Positions 30,044-39,543 are shown, counted from the stretch's first letter. The stretch is 64,000 nucleotides of DNA from Pseudomonas kilonensis (GCF_001269885.1 NZ_LHVH01000024.1:558001-622000); one strand, 5' to 3'. Notes: generated by a model from the letters alone, not told the origin. Made by a program: numbers and translations.

Positions 30044-31137
30044 CAGGCAACCCTCGCGATACGCTGCCCTGGGGCTTGGACCAGCTTGCCCTGGGCATCG
30101 AAGACAAACAGTTTATGGGTCGGAATGTAGATGCGGATCGGCGCGTCCACGTCGTACTCATGCACCCCTGGCAAGTGCAGCACCAGCAGGAAATGTTCGT
30201 TGCGCACATGCAAAAACGTCTCCGAGCCGCTGATCTCGGCCACCTCGACAGTCACCGCCAGTTCAAGGTCGTCGTCGTTGCTCGGCACCAGGGAAATATG
30301 GCTGGGGCGCACGCCGAAACGGAACTCACCCTCGCCCACCGGGCGCAGATCGACGTTCAGCGGGAAATGGACGAAATTGGCGAAGCTCACCTCGTTACCG
30401 ACGATGCGCCCTGGCATGAGGTTGATCGGAGGTTCGGAGAACAATTCGGCGGCCAGCACGGTTTGCGGCTGGTGATACACCGATGAGGATTTTCCGCTCT
30501 GGATCACCCGGCCCTCATGCAGGATCGTGGTGGTGCCGCCCAGGGCCAGCGCCTCGTTGGGCTCGGTGGTGGCGTAGACAGCGATGGTGTGGCGGGCCTG
30601 GAACAATTCGCGCATTTCCTGGCGAAGCTCTTCACGCAGCTTGTAGTCCAGGTTCACCAGCGGCTCGTCGAACAGAATCAGCTCGGCGTCCTTGACCAAG
30701 GCCCGGGCCATGGCGGTGCGCTGCTGCTGACCGCCGGACAATTCCAGTGGATGGCGCTTGAGAAACTTCTCGATCCGCAACATTTTTGCGGTTTCCAGGA
30801 CTTTGCCCTGGATGACGTCCTCGGACACACCGGCCTGGCGCAACGGCGAGGCGATGTTTTCGAAAACGGTCATGGTCGGGTAGTTGATGAACTGCTGGTA
30901 AACCATCGACACGTTGCGCAGTCGCACCGGGCGATTGGTGACGTCGACGCCGTTCATCAGGATGCGGCCGCTGTCGGGCTTGTCCAGACCGGCCATCAGG
31001 CGCATGAGGCTGGTCTTGCCGGACAGCGTGCGGCCCAACAGGACGTTGAAGGATCCGGGTTCGAAACTCAGATTGGCATCGTCGATCCAGGTCTGGCCTT
31101 CGACGGTGCGACAGATGTGCTCAAGCTTTAATGACAT
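30043..31137 (-). CDS. glpS: ABC ATPase (GlpS-like), first gene of the operon
   Basis: 364 aa. Walker A is GRTLSGKTSLMRL (35 onward), signature LSGGQQQRTAMARAL, Walker B LILFDEPLVNLD. The switch histidine position reads VYATTEPNEA, so the H-loop histidine is replaced by threonine. A TOBE-type C-terminal domain follows. The two ATPases therefore have complementary losses: signature in one, H-loop in the other. The start is 34 bases downstream of the predicted sigma-54 transcription start. Confidence 0.87.
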
Positions 31138-31181
31138 GGCTCGGCCTTTTTATTATTGGAGTCAAGCGACCCGAGCTAGAA

Positions 31182-31197
31182 AGCGAAAGCCGTGCCA
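31182..31197 (-). promoter_or_regulatory. Sigma-54 promoter of the ABC transporter operon
   Basis: Minus strand reads TGGCACG-GCTT-TCGCT: the -24 box matches the consensus fully, and the invariant GG and GC are separated by exactly 10 bases. Only the first base pair of the -12 TTGC box deviates (TCGC). A sigma-54-dependent activator gene is divergent and next door. Confidence 0.82.
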
Positions 31198-31261
31198 TAA
31201 ATCACAAGCCTTTGATCAGATTGATATTTCCATTGATCCGCTGAAAAAATACGTTCGTTGA

Positions 31262-31341
31262 TGAACACAAGTGAACAGCCATGAATGAACAACTGAACAA
31301 CACGCGGGTTGACAATGAACAATTTTGAACAACACTGAAAG
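31262..31341. promoter_or_regulatory. Cluster of TGAACA repeats, candidate activator binding sites
   Basis: Exact TGAACA at 31262, 31272, 31286, 31294, 31316 and 31326, plus TGAAAG at 31336. The cluster lies about 90-170 bp upstream of the predicted sigma-54 start, the normal distance for enhancer sites of AcoR-like activators. Several spacings are 10 bp, about one helical turn. Confidence 0.55.
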
Positions 31342-31369
31342 AACGTTTTCGGCTAGCCTGACTGCGATC

Positions 31370-31467
31370 CTGTGGGAGCGGGCTTGCTCGCGAAGGCGGT
31401 GTGTCAGTCAGTACAAATATCGACTGTCACGACGCTTTCGCGAGCAAGCCCGCTCCCACAAGGGTTT
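31370..31467. repeat. REP doublet between transporter operon and regulator
   Basis: Forward REP at about 31371-31395 (TGTGGGAGCGGGCTTGCTCG) and reverse REP at about 31437-31460 (CGCGAGCAAGCCCGCTCCCA), separated by a 40-bp spacer. Confidence 0.88.
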
Positions 31468-31558
31468 GTGTATGAAGTGGTATTCAGGCCTGCCCCAGCA
31501 CAAGGAGTCTGTGCGAGACTTGCCACAACAATAAAAACAGCTCCTGCGAGAGTGCCCC

Positions 31559-33403
31559 ATGGCCGCACCTGCCCCAGCCTTGTCCCACGAGGCCATCATC
31601 CAGGCCTCCTGGTCCCGTTGCCGCGCCTTCGGCCTGAACCATCAAAGCGTGCCGGCCTTCGACCAGCTGCCCGCCCAAGGCATCGCCCAGTTGCTGGAGA
31701 GCCAGCATTCGCTGGTGCAGACCACCCACCAGGAAGTCCTGCCGTATTACGAGAACATCCTGAGCAACTCCAACTGCCTGATCATGCTGGCCGACAACCA
31801 GGGCCAAGTGCTGACCTCCTGGGGCACCCAGCGTTTCATCGAGCCGAAACTGGCCCATGGCTTCAGCGCCGGGGCGAGCTGGATGGAGCGCTGCACCGGC
31901 ACCAACGCCATTGGCACCGCGCTGGCCTGCGAACAGGCGGTGCACATCGAACACGATGAACACTTCCTCAAGGCCAATCGCTTCATGACCGGCTCCGCCG
32001 CGCCGATCTTCGATGCCGAGCGCAAGGTCATCGCCGTGCTGGACGTCTCCAGCGACAGCTACCTGCCGCCGTCCCACACCCTGGGCATGGTCAAGATGAT
32101 GAGCCAGACCGTGGAGAACCGGCTGATCCTCAACCTGTTTCGCGGTGAACACTTTCAACTGACCTTCAACACCGGCCTGAACAACCTCGACAGCCAATGG
32201 GCCGGGCTGCTGATTTTCGATGAGAGCGGCCAGGTCCTGTCCGCCAACCGCCGGGCCGACAACCTGCTGGGCCTGAGCCTGTCACGGGTCAGCATCGAAA
32301 GCCTGTTCAAGGTCTCGCTGCTGGAACTGCTGAACCAGCCCGACGGCCTGCCGTTCGCCCTGCAAGCGTCTGGCAGCAATCGTTTCCAGTGCTTGCTCAG
32401 GCGCCCGAGCCAGGTGTCGATCAAGGCTCGCGTGTTCACCGAAACAGCACCTGCGCCAGCCTCCGCCAGCAACGCTATCAGCCTCAACACCCTGCACTTC
32501 GGTGACAGCCGTGTGGAGAAAGCCGTGCGCCAGGCCGAGCGTTTGCTGGAGAAGGACATTCCGCTGCTGATCCATGGCGAGACCGGCGTCGGCAAGGAAG
32601 TCTTCGTCAAAGCCCTGCACCAGGCCAGTTCGCGTTGCAAGCAGCCGTTTATTGCCGTCAACTGCGCAGCGATCCCCGCCGAGTTGGTGGAGTCGGAATT
32701 GTTCGGTTATGAAAAAGGCGCCTTCACCGGTGCCAACCAGAAAGGCAGCATCGGCCTGATCCGCAAGGCCGACCGCGGCACGCTGTTTCTCGACGAGATC
32801 GGCGACATGCCCCTGCCGACCCAGGCCCGGCTGCTGCGGGTCTTGCAGGAACGTTGCGTGCAACCGGTGGGCAGCGCCGAGCTGTTCCCGGTGGACATCC
32901 GCATCATCTCCGCCACCAACCGCTCGCTGCGTGAACAGGTGCAACTGGGGCGGTTTCGCGAAGACTTGTACTACCGCATCGGCGGCCTGACCCTGGAACT
33001 GCCGCCCCTGCGCGAACGCAGCGACAAGCAGGCCCTGTTCAAACGTCTCTGGGAACACCACCGCGAACCGACCCAATGGGCCGGCCTGAGCCGCGAGGTG
33101 TTGGATCTGTTCGAACGCCACCCCTGGCCGGGCAACCTGCGACAGGTCAGCAGCGTGCTGCAAGTGGCCCTGGCGATGGCCGAGGAACAGCCGATCCGCC
33201 CGGAACACCTGCCCGACGATTTCTTTGTCGACCTTGAAATGGAACCGGTGGAAACGCCTGAGCCGCTGACGGTGGACCTCAACGATGCCGAGGACCTGAA
33301 CCGTCAGTTGCAGGCCGTGGGCGGGAATATTTCACACCTGGCGCGACGGCTGGGGGTCAGCCGCAATACCTTGTACAAACGGCTGCGGCAACTTGAAAGC
33401 TGA
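31559..33403 (+). CDS. Sigma-54-dependent Fis-family activator, AcoR-like
   Basis: 614 aa. N-terminal GAF-type sensor (about 50-200, with LIMLADNQGQVLTSWG and CTGTNAIGTALA) and a PAS-like segment (about 215-260). The AAA+ domain (about 310-535) has Walker A GETGVGKE, the sigma-54 contact loop GAFTGA, and Walker B GTLFLDEIGD. The C-terminal Fis-type helix-turn-helix is GNISHLARRLGVSRNTLYKRL. It is divergent from the transporter operon, which has a sigma-54 promoter match and upstream repeats, so it very likely activates that operon in response to a small molecule, perhaps the transported polyol. Confidence 0.92.
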   Translation: MAAPAPALSHEAIIQASWSRCRAFGLNHQSVPAFDQLPAQGIAQLLESQHSLVQTTHQEVLPYYENILSNSNCLIMLADNQGQVLTSWGTQRFIEPKLAHGFSAGASWMERCTGTNAIGTALACEQAVHIEHDEHFLKANRFMTGSAAPIFDAERKVIAVLDVSSDSYLPPSHTLGMVKMMSQTVENRLILNLFRGEHFQLTFNTGLNNLDSQWAGLLIFDESGQVLSANRRADNLLGLSLSRVSIESLFKVSLLELLNQPDGLPFALQASGSNRFQCLLRRPSQVSIKARVFTETAPAPASASNAISLNTLHFGDSRVEKAVRQAERLLEKDIPLLIHGETGVGKEVFVKALHQASSRCKQPFIAVNCAAIPAELVESELFGYEKGAFTGANQKGSIGLIRKADRGTLFLDEIGDMPLPTQARLLRVLQERCVQPVGSAELFPVDIRIISATNRSLREQVQLGRFREDLYYRIGGLTLELPPLRERSDKQALFKRLWEHHREPTQWAGLSREVLDLFERHPWPGNLRQVSSVLQVALAMAEEQPIRPEHLPDDFFVDLEMEPVETPEPLTVDLNDAEDLNRQLQAVGGNISHLARRLGVSRNTLYKRLRQLES

Positions 33404-33444
33404 TGCGAAACCTGTGGGGGTGGGTGGGCTTGCTCTTGTTGATT

Positions 33445-33770
33445 GAGTACATATCCATTGCTGCGGTAACGGCCACTTAGGGTTCCGCCCTGACGGCGGC
33501 TCACTTTTGAGAAGCGCAAAAGTAAGCAAAACGCTTCTGCCCCACCACTCGGCACCTCGCCTAGGCTCGGTGTGCCCTCACTCCGGCATTGCTCCGTGGA
33601 CCCGCCGCGAAGGGCCATCCATGGCCCAGCGCGGCTATCCCGGCATCCATGCCGGGATGCCCACTACGCAATACCTGCGTTCAGCCATCGTGGTTAACGG
33701 GGCGCCGAGATCAACGTCCACCGCGAGGCGGCCTAGTAGCCGACCTGGTTCTCCCGGTCGTACCGCCATC
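33445..33770 (+). repeat. Long dispersed intergenic repeat, copy C
   Basis: Third copy of the repeat seen at 2206-2545 and 2798-3131, in direct orientation to copy A. It shares GTAACGGCCACTTAGGGTTC, CCTCGCCTAGGCTCGG, GGTTAACGGGGCGCCGAG and CGTCCACCGCGAGGCGGCC. It starts about 40 bp after the activator stop codon. Confidence 0.87.
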
Positions 33771-33788
33771 AGACTTGTTTGAGCAGGA

Positions 33789-34366
33789 CCTGTGGGAGCA
33801 AAGCTTGCTCGCGAGGCGGCCTGACTGAGCCGACCTGGTTCTCCCAGTCGTACTCCGATCCAGTTGTGGGAGCGAGCCTGCTCGCGAAGGCGGCGGCACA
33901 GCCAACAGCATCGCAAGCTGACCCACCGCTTTCGCGAGCAAGCTCGCTCCCACAGGGGATTTGTGCTGAATGTAATACCCGAGAACAACCCGGAAAAACT
34001 GTGGGAGCGAGCCTGCTCGCGAAGGCGGCGGCACAACCAACAGCATCGCAAGCTGACCCACCGCTTTCGCGAGCAAGCCCGCTCCCACAGGGGATTTGTG
34101 CTGAATGCGATACCCGAGAACAACCCGGAAAAACTGTGGGAGCGAGCCTGCTCGCGAAGGCGGCGGCACAACCAACATCATCGCAAGCTGACCCACCGCT
34201 TTCGCGAGCAAGCTCGCTCCCACAGGGGATTTGTGCTGAATGCGATACCCGAGAACAACCCGGAAAAACTGTGGGAGCGGGCTTGCTCGCGAAGGCGGCG
34301 GCACAGCCAACAGCATCGCAAGCTGACCCACCGCTTTCGCGAGCAAGCTCGCTCCCACAGGTGTTT
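33789..34366. repeat. Second tandem REP-doublet array, also 135-bp period
   Basis: GTGGGAGC starts at 33866, 34001, 34136 and 34271, exactly 135 bp apart, each followed by a reverse REP about 65 bp later. Spacers (GCAAGCTGACCCACCGCTTT; GAGAACAACCCGGAAAAACT) differ from those of the array at 18570-19160. A lone REP at about 33789 precedes it. Long open frames run through it on both strands but consist only of repeat translation. Confidence 0.95.
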
Positions 34367-34393
34367 TGCTTAACTGATTGGCATTACTCCGAC

Positions 34394-34906
34394 TTAGTCG
34401 AACGCGCCATTGAGCACTTCATAGATGATGCCAGTGGCGATCGCCACCAGGATCAGGTCCGTGCCGACCTGTTGCCACTCATAACCGTCATAGTGCGGCA
34501 ACCGCCCCAGCAGTCGCCCATCAAGCTTCTTGGCGATACCGGGTGGCAACGGCTTGCCCCGTGCAAGATTTTTCTGGATGCCTGGCGGCAACGCCGGGCC
34601 GGGGCTCCAGTAATCGCGATAACCGCCAATCACACCGAGGATGCCGCCGCGGTCAAGGCTCGGGCCGTTATGCCAATCGCCACCGCCACCGCCTTGGTTG
34701 CCTTTGCCGCCCTGGTTGCCCTTGTTACCGGGATTTCCTTGACCGCCCTTGTTGCCCTGTCCGCCTTTGCCTCCCTGCCCTTGACCGGGACCTTGATCGA
34801 ATTGAGCATTTCCCTTGCCGTTGCCCGGGTCCGCGACAACAATGCCAGGGCCAGCCGCCAGGGCGAAACAGGTCACTGCAGCAATCAACGAGCGCGATTT
34901 GAACAT
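34394..34906 (-). CDS. RcnB/CigR-like secreted protein
   Basis: 170 aa. Signal peptide 1-25 (LIAAVTCFALAAGPGIVVA). A Gly/Asn/Gln-rich low-complexity linker covers about 26-80. The C-terminal RcnB-type domain has two copies of LPPGI (LPPGIQKNLARGKPLPPGIAKKL), then LPHYDGYEW and a hydrophobic helix (VGTDLILVAIATGIIYEVL). This is the CigR-family layout. Its role in Pseudomonas is not known to me. The domain and the terminal hydrophobic helix suggest a periplasmic or membrane-tethered protein. Confidence 0.85.
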   Translation of the reverse strand: MFKSRSLIAAVTCFALAAGPGIVVADPGNGKGNAQFDQGPGQGQGGKGGQGNKGGQGNPGNKGNQGGKGNQGGGGGDWHNGPSLDRGGILGVIGGYRDYWSPGPALPPGIQKNLARGKPLPPGIAKKLDGRLLGRLPHYDGYEWQQVGTDLILVAIATGIIYEVLNGAFD

Positions 34907-35034
34907 GGCAGTTCTCTCAAAAAAGGGGTGACCCCTGTAAAGATATAGAGACTAACGGTGATATTAGTTCCATATCACACTGCGCGCCGCTTGCCTGGAC
35001 CGGATACACCTGAACACAGCAATCAAGGAGTTTC

Positions 35035-36246
35035 ATGCGCAAGGATTACCTGGCTTTTTTCGTCTCTATGTTCCTTTCCCGGTTGGCCGACCAGATTTTG
35101 CTGTTCATCGTCCCGCTGATTGTTTTCCAGACCACCAACAGCGTCTCCTGGGCAGGCCTGGCCTTCTTCGTCGAATCCTTGCCACGCTATCTGGCGTTCC
35201 CCATCTGCGGCGCGCTGTGCGACAAGTTCTCGCCGATTCGCATCCTGCACATCAGCCAGGTCTATCGCGCCGTGGCCTGCGGGGTGGCGGTCGTGCTTTA
35301 TGGCGTCTTCGGCGGGATCTATTGGATCGTCGCGCTCTCGGCCCTGTGCGGCGTGCTGACCACCCAGGGCATCATGGCCCGCGAAGTGGTGATGCCGTAC
35401 ATCTTCAAGCACTACACCTACACCAAGACCCTGTCCTACTCGCAAATCGCCGACCAGACCGGCTTGGTGCTGGGCCCGCTGATCGCTGCGCTGCTGCTTG
35501 AGGTGTGGGCGTGGCACTGGGTGGTGCTGGCGATTGCCGGGCTGTTCCTGCTCGCGGACCTGGCGATGCTGTATTGGCAACGCATCAGTTCGGTCACCCT
35601 GGAAACCTTCGAGCAGCATCACGACCTCTGGCTGAACCCGCTGCGCATCGCCTTCGGCCACATTCGCAACCTGGCGGAACTGAAAAAGATCATCAGCCTG
35701 GCGGTGGGCGTCAACCTGATCATCGGCGTCACCCTCGCCACCTCAGCGGCCATGGTCATCGGCCATTACGGCGCCGGCAAGGATGACTACGCAGGCTTGC
35801 AGGCCGCCGGTGCCGTGACCACCATCCTCATCCTGTTTCTCCTGGCCCGGGTGACCTTGCCCTTGAAACTACTGGGCGCCCTCTCCTACACGCTGATTGC
35901 CGTCGGCGCCTTCATCACCGCCCTCAGCCCGAACACAGGGGGCTACGTCGTCGGTTTCTTGCTGATCGCCGGTTTCGACAAAATGTTCAACGTCTACTTC
36001 CGCACCCTCCGCCAGCAAGTGATTCCGCCCCAGGACTTCGGCAAGACCGTCGGCGTCATCACGCTGCTCAACAACCTGTCGCAACCGCTCGCGGGCCTGC
36101 TGGTCGCGGTGCTCGCCGCGCCGGTTGGAACGCAGCAGGTGATTCTGTTGTTGGCGGTTGTCACCAGCCTGATCGGAGCCGGGGTGGTTGTGGTGCACAG
36201 GCATTCGACACACCGGTCAAGCGCCTACAGCGCCGAGACCGACTGA
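35035..36246 (+). CDS. MFS transporter
   Basis: 403 aa with about 12 membrane segments and AAGGAG 7 bp before the ATG. The cytoplasmic loop between helices 2 and 3 reads GALCDKFSPIRILHISQ, the relic of the MFS motif G-x-x-x-D-(R/K). The N-terminus (LSRLADQILLFIVPLIVFQTT) resembles the MFS_3/enterobactin exporter-like group. Substrate unknown. No regulator or biosynthetic gene is adjacent. Confidence 0.87.
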   Translation: MRKDYLAFFVSMFLSRLADQILLFIVPLIVFQTTNSVSWAGLAFFVESLPRYLAFPICGALCDKFSPIRILHISQVYRAVACGVAVVLYGVFGGIYWIVALSALCGVLTTQGIMAREVVMPYIFKHYTYTKTLSYSQIADQTGLVLGPLIAALLLEVWAWHWVVLAIAGLFLLADLAMLYWQRISSVTLETFEQHHDLWLNPLRIAFGHIRNLAELKKIISLAVGVNLIIGVTLATSAAMVIGHYGAGKDDYAGLQAAGAVTTILILFLLARVTLPLKLLGALSYTLIAVGAFITALSPNTGGYVVGFLLIAGFDKMFNVYFRTLRQQVIPPQDFGKTVGVITLLNNLSQPLAGLLVAVLAAPVGTQQVILLLAVVTSLIGAGVVVVHRHSTHRSSAYSAETD

Positions 36247-36478
36247 CCCTGCCGGGGAGCGGTTTGTATTATCAGTGACTTATTGTTGAGGCATGGTTGC
36301 AACGTTGCCGGCGTCAATACACGTCTGCCCCGCCATTCGTCACCTGTCGAGTGTCGGGGCCAACAAGCGGCCACGTCTGGCTCAGGGTTTGCACTGGCCT
36401 GTCTCAGCAGCCAAGAACGACGTAATTCTGACGCGGCGGCAAATTAATCAATGCTTGGTCAGCAAACGGAGATGTACC

Positions 36479-36685
36479 GTGTCAACTCTCAACGAAATCG
36501 CAGCGAATCACGCGAGAATGGCAAAGTTAAAGGAAGAAGAGTCGATGCGGCTGAGTGCGCTTCAGGGTCAGGTGGTGGGGAGTTTTGAAATTCCACCCAT
36601 CGAGGCACCACAGGAGATGTCGCTGCACTTTATGGCAGGGGTACAGGATCACTCGTTTGGGGAAGCGGCGGCGCTGAGTTTTTGA
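36479..36685 (+). CDS. Small protein of unknown function
   Basis: 68 aa from GTG 36479 with GGAG at 36468-36471; the frame is open further upstream but without a better start. The sequence begins VSTLNEIAANHARMAKLKEE (start codon read as Met) and looks helical and charged, with an acidic/aliphatic C-terminal half. No family recognised. Confidence 0.4.
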   Translation: MSTLNEIAANHARMAKLKEEESMRLSALQGQVVGSFEIPPIEAPQEMSLHFMAGVQDHSFGEAAALSF

Positions 36686-36738
36686 CCTGGGTGTTGATGG
36701 GGTTTCGTCGCTCGCTTGTTCGCGGGCGACTCGACCTT

Positions 36739-37047
36739 TCAGAACTGCCTGGCTAAAGCCGCTGCAAGTATGCCGGCCGCAATTGCCGGCAACGGTTTTT
36801 TCAGTGTCAGCATAACGATTGCCGTGGTCAGCAAAGCCAGGCGTGCGCCGTTGTCACCTTTAACCGCCAGCGGAGCCAACACCGCCACCAACACCGAACC
36901 GGACATGGCCGTGATGAACTGCTGCACCCGATAGTTGATCGGCACGAACGACATCACGAAAACACCGCCCCAGCGAGTCGCCAATGTCACCGCAGCCATT
37001 ATCAATATGACAACCAAGGTGCCATAACCCGCCGTTTCAATACTCAT
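36739..37047 (-). CDS. azlD: AzlD-like branched-chain amino acid exporter subunit
   Basis: 102 aa from ATG 37047, overlapping the stop of the AzlC gene as ATGA. Four hydrophobic segments; the motif ATRWGGVFVMSFVPINYRVQQFI matches the AzlD family. Works with AzlC in export of branched-chain or related amino acids at the inner membrane. Confidence 0.88.
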   Translation of the reverse strand: MSIETAGYGTLVVILIMAAVTLATRWGGVFVMSFVPINYRVQQFITAMSGSVLVAVLAPLAVKGDNGARLALLTTAIVMLTLKKPLPAIAAGILAAALARQF

Positions 37048-37754
37048 TGTTTTTTCTCCATCCACAGCGCGCCCAGAATGCCCCCCGCCAAAGCGCCGAC
37101 CACGACATGACTGTTCGCCGGCAAGTACCAGTAGGCCAACAGCGATGAGCAGGCCGCCACGGTCCAGATGATGAACATGCGCAGGTTTTTCTTCCCGCCC
37201 ACGACCATCGCCAACAAGAAACAGCCCATCACCATATCGAGCCCGAAACTGACCGGGTTCTCAATGGCGCTGCCAAAATGAAGCCCCAGCCAACTGCCCA
37301 GGATCCACGCGACCCAGAGTGCAATGCCGCCGCCGAATAAAAGCCCGAGCCCCGGCTTGCCCCGACTGAACGCCTGCATCGCCATGGCCCAGTTCGCGTC
37401 CGAAACAACCAGCATGACACCGTAGCGTTTGGCAACGGGCAGCTCCCGCAGCCACGGGTAAAGCGTCGCGCCCATCAACAAGTGCCGGGCGTTGATGGCG
37501 AAGACGGTGATCATCAGCGGAACGACCGGCACTTGCTGCCCCCACAGATCCAGCGCGGCAAATTGAGAAGCGCCGGCAAAGACCAGCGTGCTCATGAGCA
37601 CGGCAGACGTATCACTCAAGCCCGTTTGCGCAGCCGCCAGGCCGAAAGCAACGCCGAACACGACGACGAAAAGAGAGATGGGGATCAGCTGTTTGAAACC
37701 GTCGTAGATGTGATTCAACGTCAGCGCGTGCAGGTGGGGTTCAACATTCGACAA
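37044..37754 (-). CDS. azlC: AzlC-like branched-chain amino acid exporter subunit
   Basis: 236 aa. Typical AzlC sequence: FGVAFGLAAAQTGLS, LMSTLVFAGASQFAALDL and INARHLLMGATLYPWL, with about seven membrane segments. Translationally coupled to azlD. Confidence 0.9.
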   Translation of the reverse strand: MSNVEPHLHALTLNHIYDGFKQLIPISLFVVVFGVAFGLAAAQTGLSDTSAVLMSTLVFAGASQFAALDLWGQQVPVVPLMITVFAINARHLLMGATLYPWLRELPVAKRYGVMLVVSDANWAMAMQAFSRGKPGLGLLFGGGIALWVAWILGSWLGLHFGSAIENPVSFGLDMVMGCFLLAMVVGGKKNLRMFIIWTVAACSSLLAYWYLPANSHVVVGALAGGILGALWMEKKQ

Positions 37755-37862
37755 AACTGGGCCTCTTCTGGGTATCAGCGGTGCAAAAACCGAGAGTATG
37801 GGGCTGAATCTCCATGTCGAAAACTTTTTGGCGGATCAAAGGGCAACTCAACCCGCCGAGCC

Positions 37863-38702
37863 TTAGAGATTGCGCGTGGCAAAACCGCCAAAACAGGAAA
37901 ACGTCAAATCCTTGCACAACCCTTCCAGATCGCCATAAACCAGCTTTGAACCGACGTTCATCAGCAACAGCTCGGAAAACAGCGTTGCCACGCTCTGTTT
38001 CTTTATGATGATTTTGTGCGCCTCAGACGCTGGAAAACTGTCCTCTACCTCATAGCCGATGCTAAACAACCCGCTTTGAGACCTGAGCCGGTCATTCATA
38101 TAGTTCGGTGTGTAAAAACAGAAGCCGTCCTCACGAGCATCGGGGACGTTCGAAAAAACGTCTTCCGGCAAGGCGTTGGTTTCCACCCACGTGTGGTCAC
38201 CTCCTTGTCCGCGAGGTGTCACCACATACACCGCCGCGTCATTTTCAACGACGCCAACCCTGTTATCCATATCGACAGGAATCGTATCGTTTTCATTGTA
38301 ATCAGCCATCAAGCCAGCACTTTCGATCAGAGGAATCCGTTTGTACCTCACGCCGTCCAGTGCGAAAAAAAGCGCAACCAAGGGCGACAACGACCAATCC
38401 AGTAAGCGAGTGGGCATACCGTAGTGCTGCGCAAGCGCGAGCACATCCCAATCATTGTGGGAGGACAGTTGATGGTAGGCGTGACGTTCGGCGTTGAATT
38501 TTCTGAAGGCCTTGGTAGCCCTGGAGATCAAATCCCCTGATCTGGTTTTGGGGCTGCGGGCCAGAGAAGTCATTAATTCCCAGTTCGCGTTGCCTTGGCC
38601 TCGATAAACCGAGCCGTGGACCGTACCGGATTCTTTATTGAGTTTCTTAACTGCGTCGATGTACTCAGTCAGACTCGACACAACAACCGTGGTTTTATAC
38701 AC
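37863..38702 (-). CDS. FRG-domain protein
   Basis: 279 aa. The FRG domain is clear: VYRGQGNANWELMTSLARS at the N-terminus and QHYGMPTRLLDWSLSPLVALFFAL near 95-115. Remaining sequence has no recognised domain. FRG proteins are often found in accessory and defence-type loci, but their biochemical activity is not established. A single gene here with no partner on the same strand. Confidence 0.82.
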   Translation of the reverse strand: MYKTTVVVSSLTEYIDAVKKLNKESGTVHGSVYRGQGNANWELMTSLARSPKTRSGDLISRATKAFRKFNAERHAYHQLSSHNDWDVLALAQHYGMPTRLLDWSLSPLVALFFALDGVRYKRIPLIESAGLMADYNENDTIPVDMDNRVGVVENDAAVYVVTPRGQGGDHTWVETNALPEDVFSNVPDAREDGFCFYTPNYMNDRLRSQSGLFSIGYEVEDSFPASEAHKIIIKKQSVATLFSELLLMNVGSKLVYGDLEGLCKDLTFSCFGGFATRNL

Positions 38703-39091
38703 AACACTTCACTCCCTGAATAAAAGTCAACCACTCACCTGCAAAGGTAAACAGTCGTAAAGCCCTCGCCAAACGCGTACCTTGCCCCATTTCCCTATTC
38801 AAAACGGCGTCATTCAACCCGAAATAGCATCATATTGCCATCACAGCATAGATGGATGTCGTGAGCGCTCTTGAAAGACAAATAGAGTGAAACACGTCAC
38901 AGACCAGGCGACCGCTCAAGCGGCCAGTGCGGAATGTTCCACACCAAGGGCCATAAAACGGCAAAATAAGCACCTCAGGCGATTCACTCGCGCCCTTCGT
39001 CAAAGATCAAAGCAATCAATGCGCTAGAAATAGAGCACAGGATTTCTTGGAAGAAAGAAAAATTACTAATGGAAAGCAGGAGCCTTGCAAA
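38703..39091. other. Intergenic region without recognised gene
   Basis: 389 bp between the divergent FRG and DUF2628 genes. Open frames are short and unconvincing, and no REP or long repeat copy is seen. It must hold promoters for both genes, but no box is strong enough to name. Confidence 0.5.
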
Positions 39092-39520
39092 ATGAGCACA
39101 ACTGAACAAGTACAAAGCACGGGTAAATACAGCGCCAAGTGGCAGGAACGCTTTGATTTCTTTGAAACCTATGGCGCGCCAAACGACCCGCGCTACAAGG
39201 AAGCCGTCAAGACGCTGCCTGGCGCCAAGAAGAAAATCCTCATCAACGCCAACGTGATCGCGTTTTTCTTCGGCCCTATCTACCTGTTCGTCCTGGGCCT
39301 CTGGAAGAAGAACCTTGCCCTGCTGGGTATTTTCCTGGCGATCAATATCGCATTGAGCGTAATTTTCGCAATCATCGGCATGGAGTTTCCCCGGCCGTTG
39401 AGTACAGGCCTGAGCATCGCCCTGTCGATGATGTACGCGCTCATGACCAACTACGCCTACTACCTCAAGGAAGTGAAAGGCGAGCAAGGCTGGAACCCGT
39501 TCAAAGGCATGCGTCTCTGA
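39092..39520 (+). CDS. DUF2628 membrane protein
   Basis: 142 aa from ATG 39092 with GGAG at 39079-39082. N-terminal soluble part (KWQERFDFFETYGAP), then three membrane segments (ANVIAFFFGPIYLFVLGLW; LALLGIFLAINIALSVIFAI; STGLSIALSMMYALMTNYAYYL), the DUF2628 layout. Function unknown. Followed by a terminator. Confidence 0.83.
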   Translation: MSTTEQVQSTGKYSAKWQERFDFFETYGAPNDPRYKEAVKTLPGAKKKILINANVIAFFFGPIYLFVLGLWKKNLALLGIFLAINIALSVIFAIIGMEFPRPLSTGLSIALSMMYALMTNYAYYLKEVKGEQGWNPFKGMRL

Positions 39521-39543
39521 TTGCAGGCTTGGGTCATCAACAG

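Noticed and set aside
33711..34948. Long open frames on both strands across the second REP array
   Set aside because: They consist only of translated REP repeats, and one on the plus strand continues antisense through the CigR-like gene. No start signal or independent domain is present.
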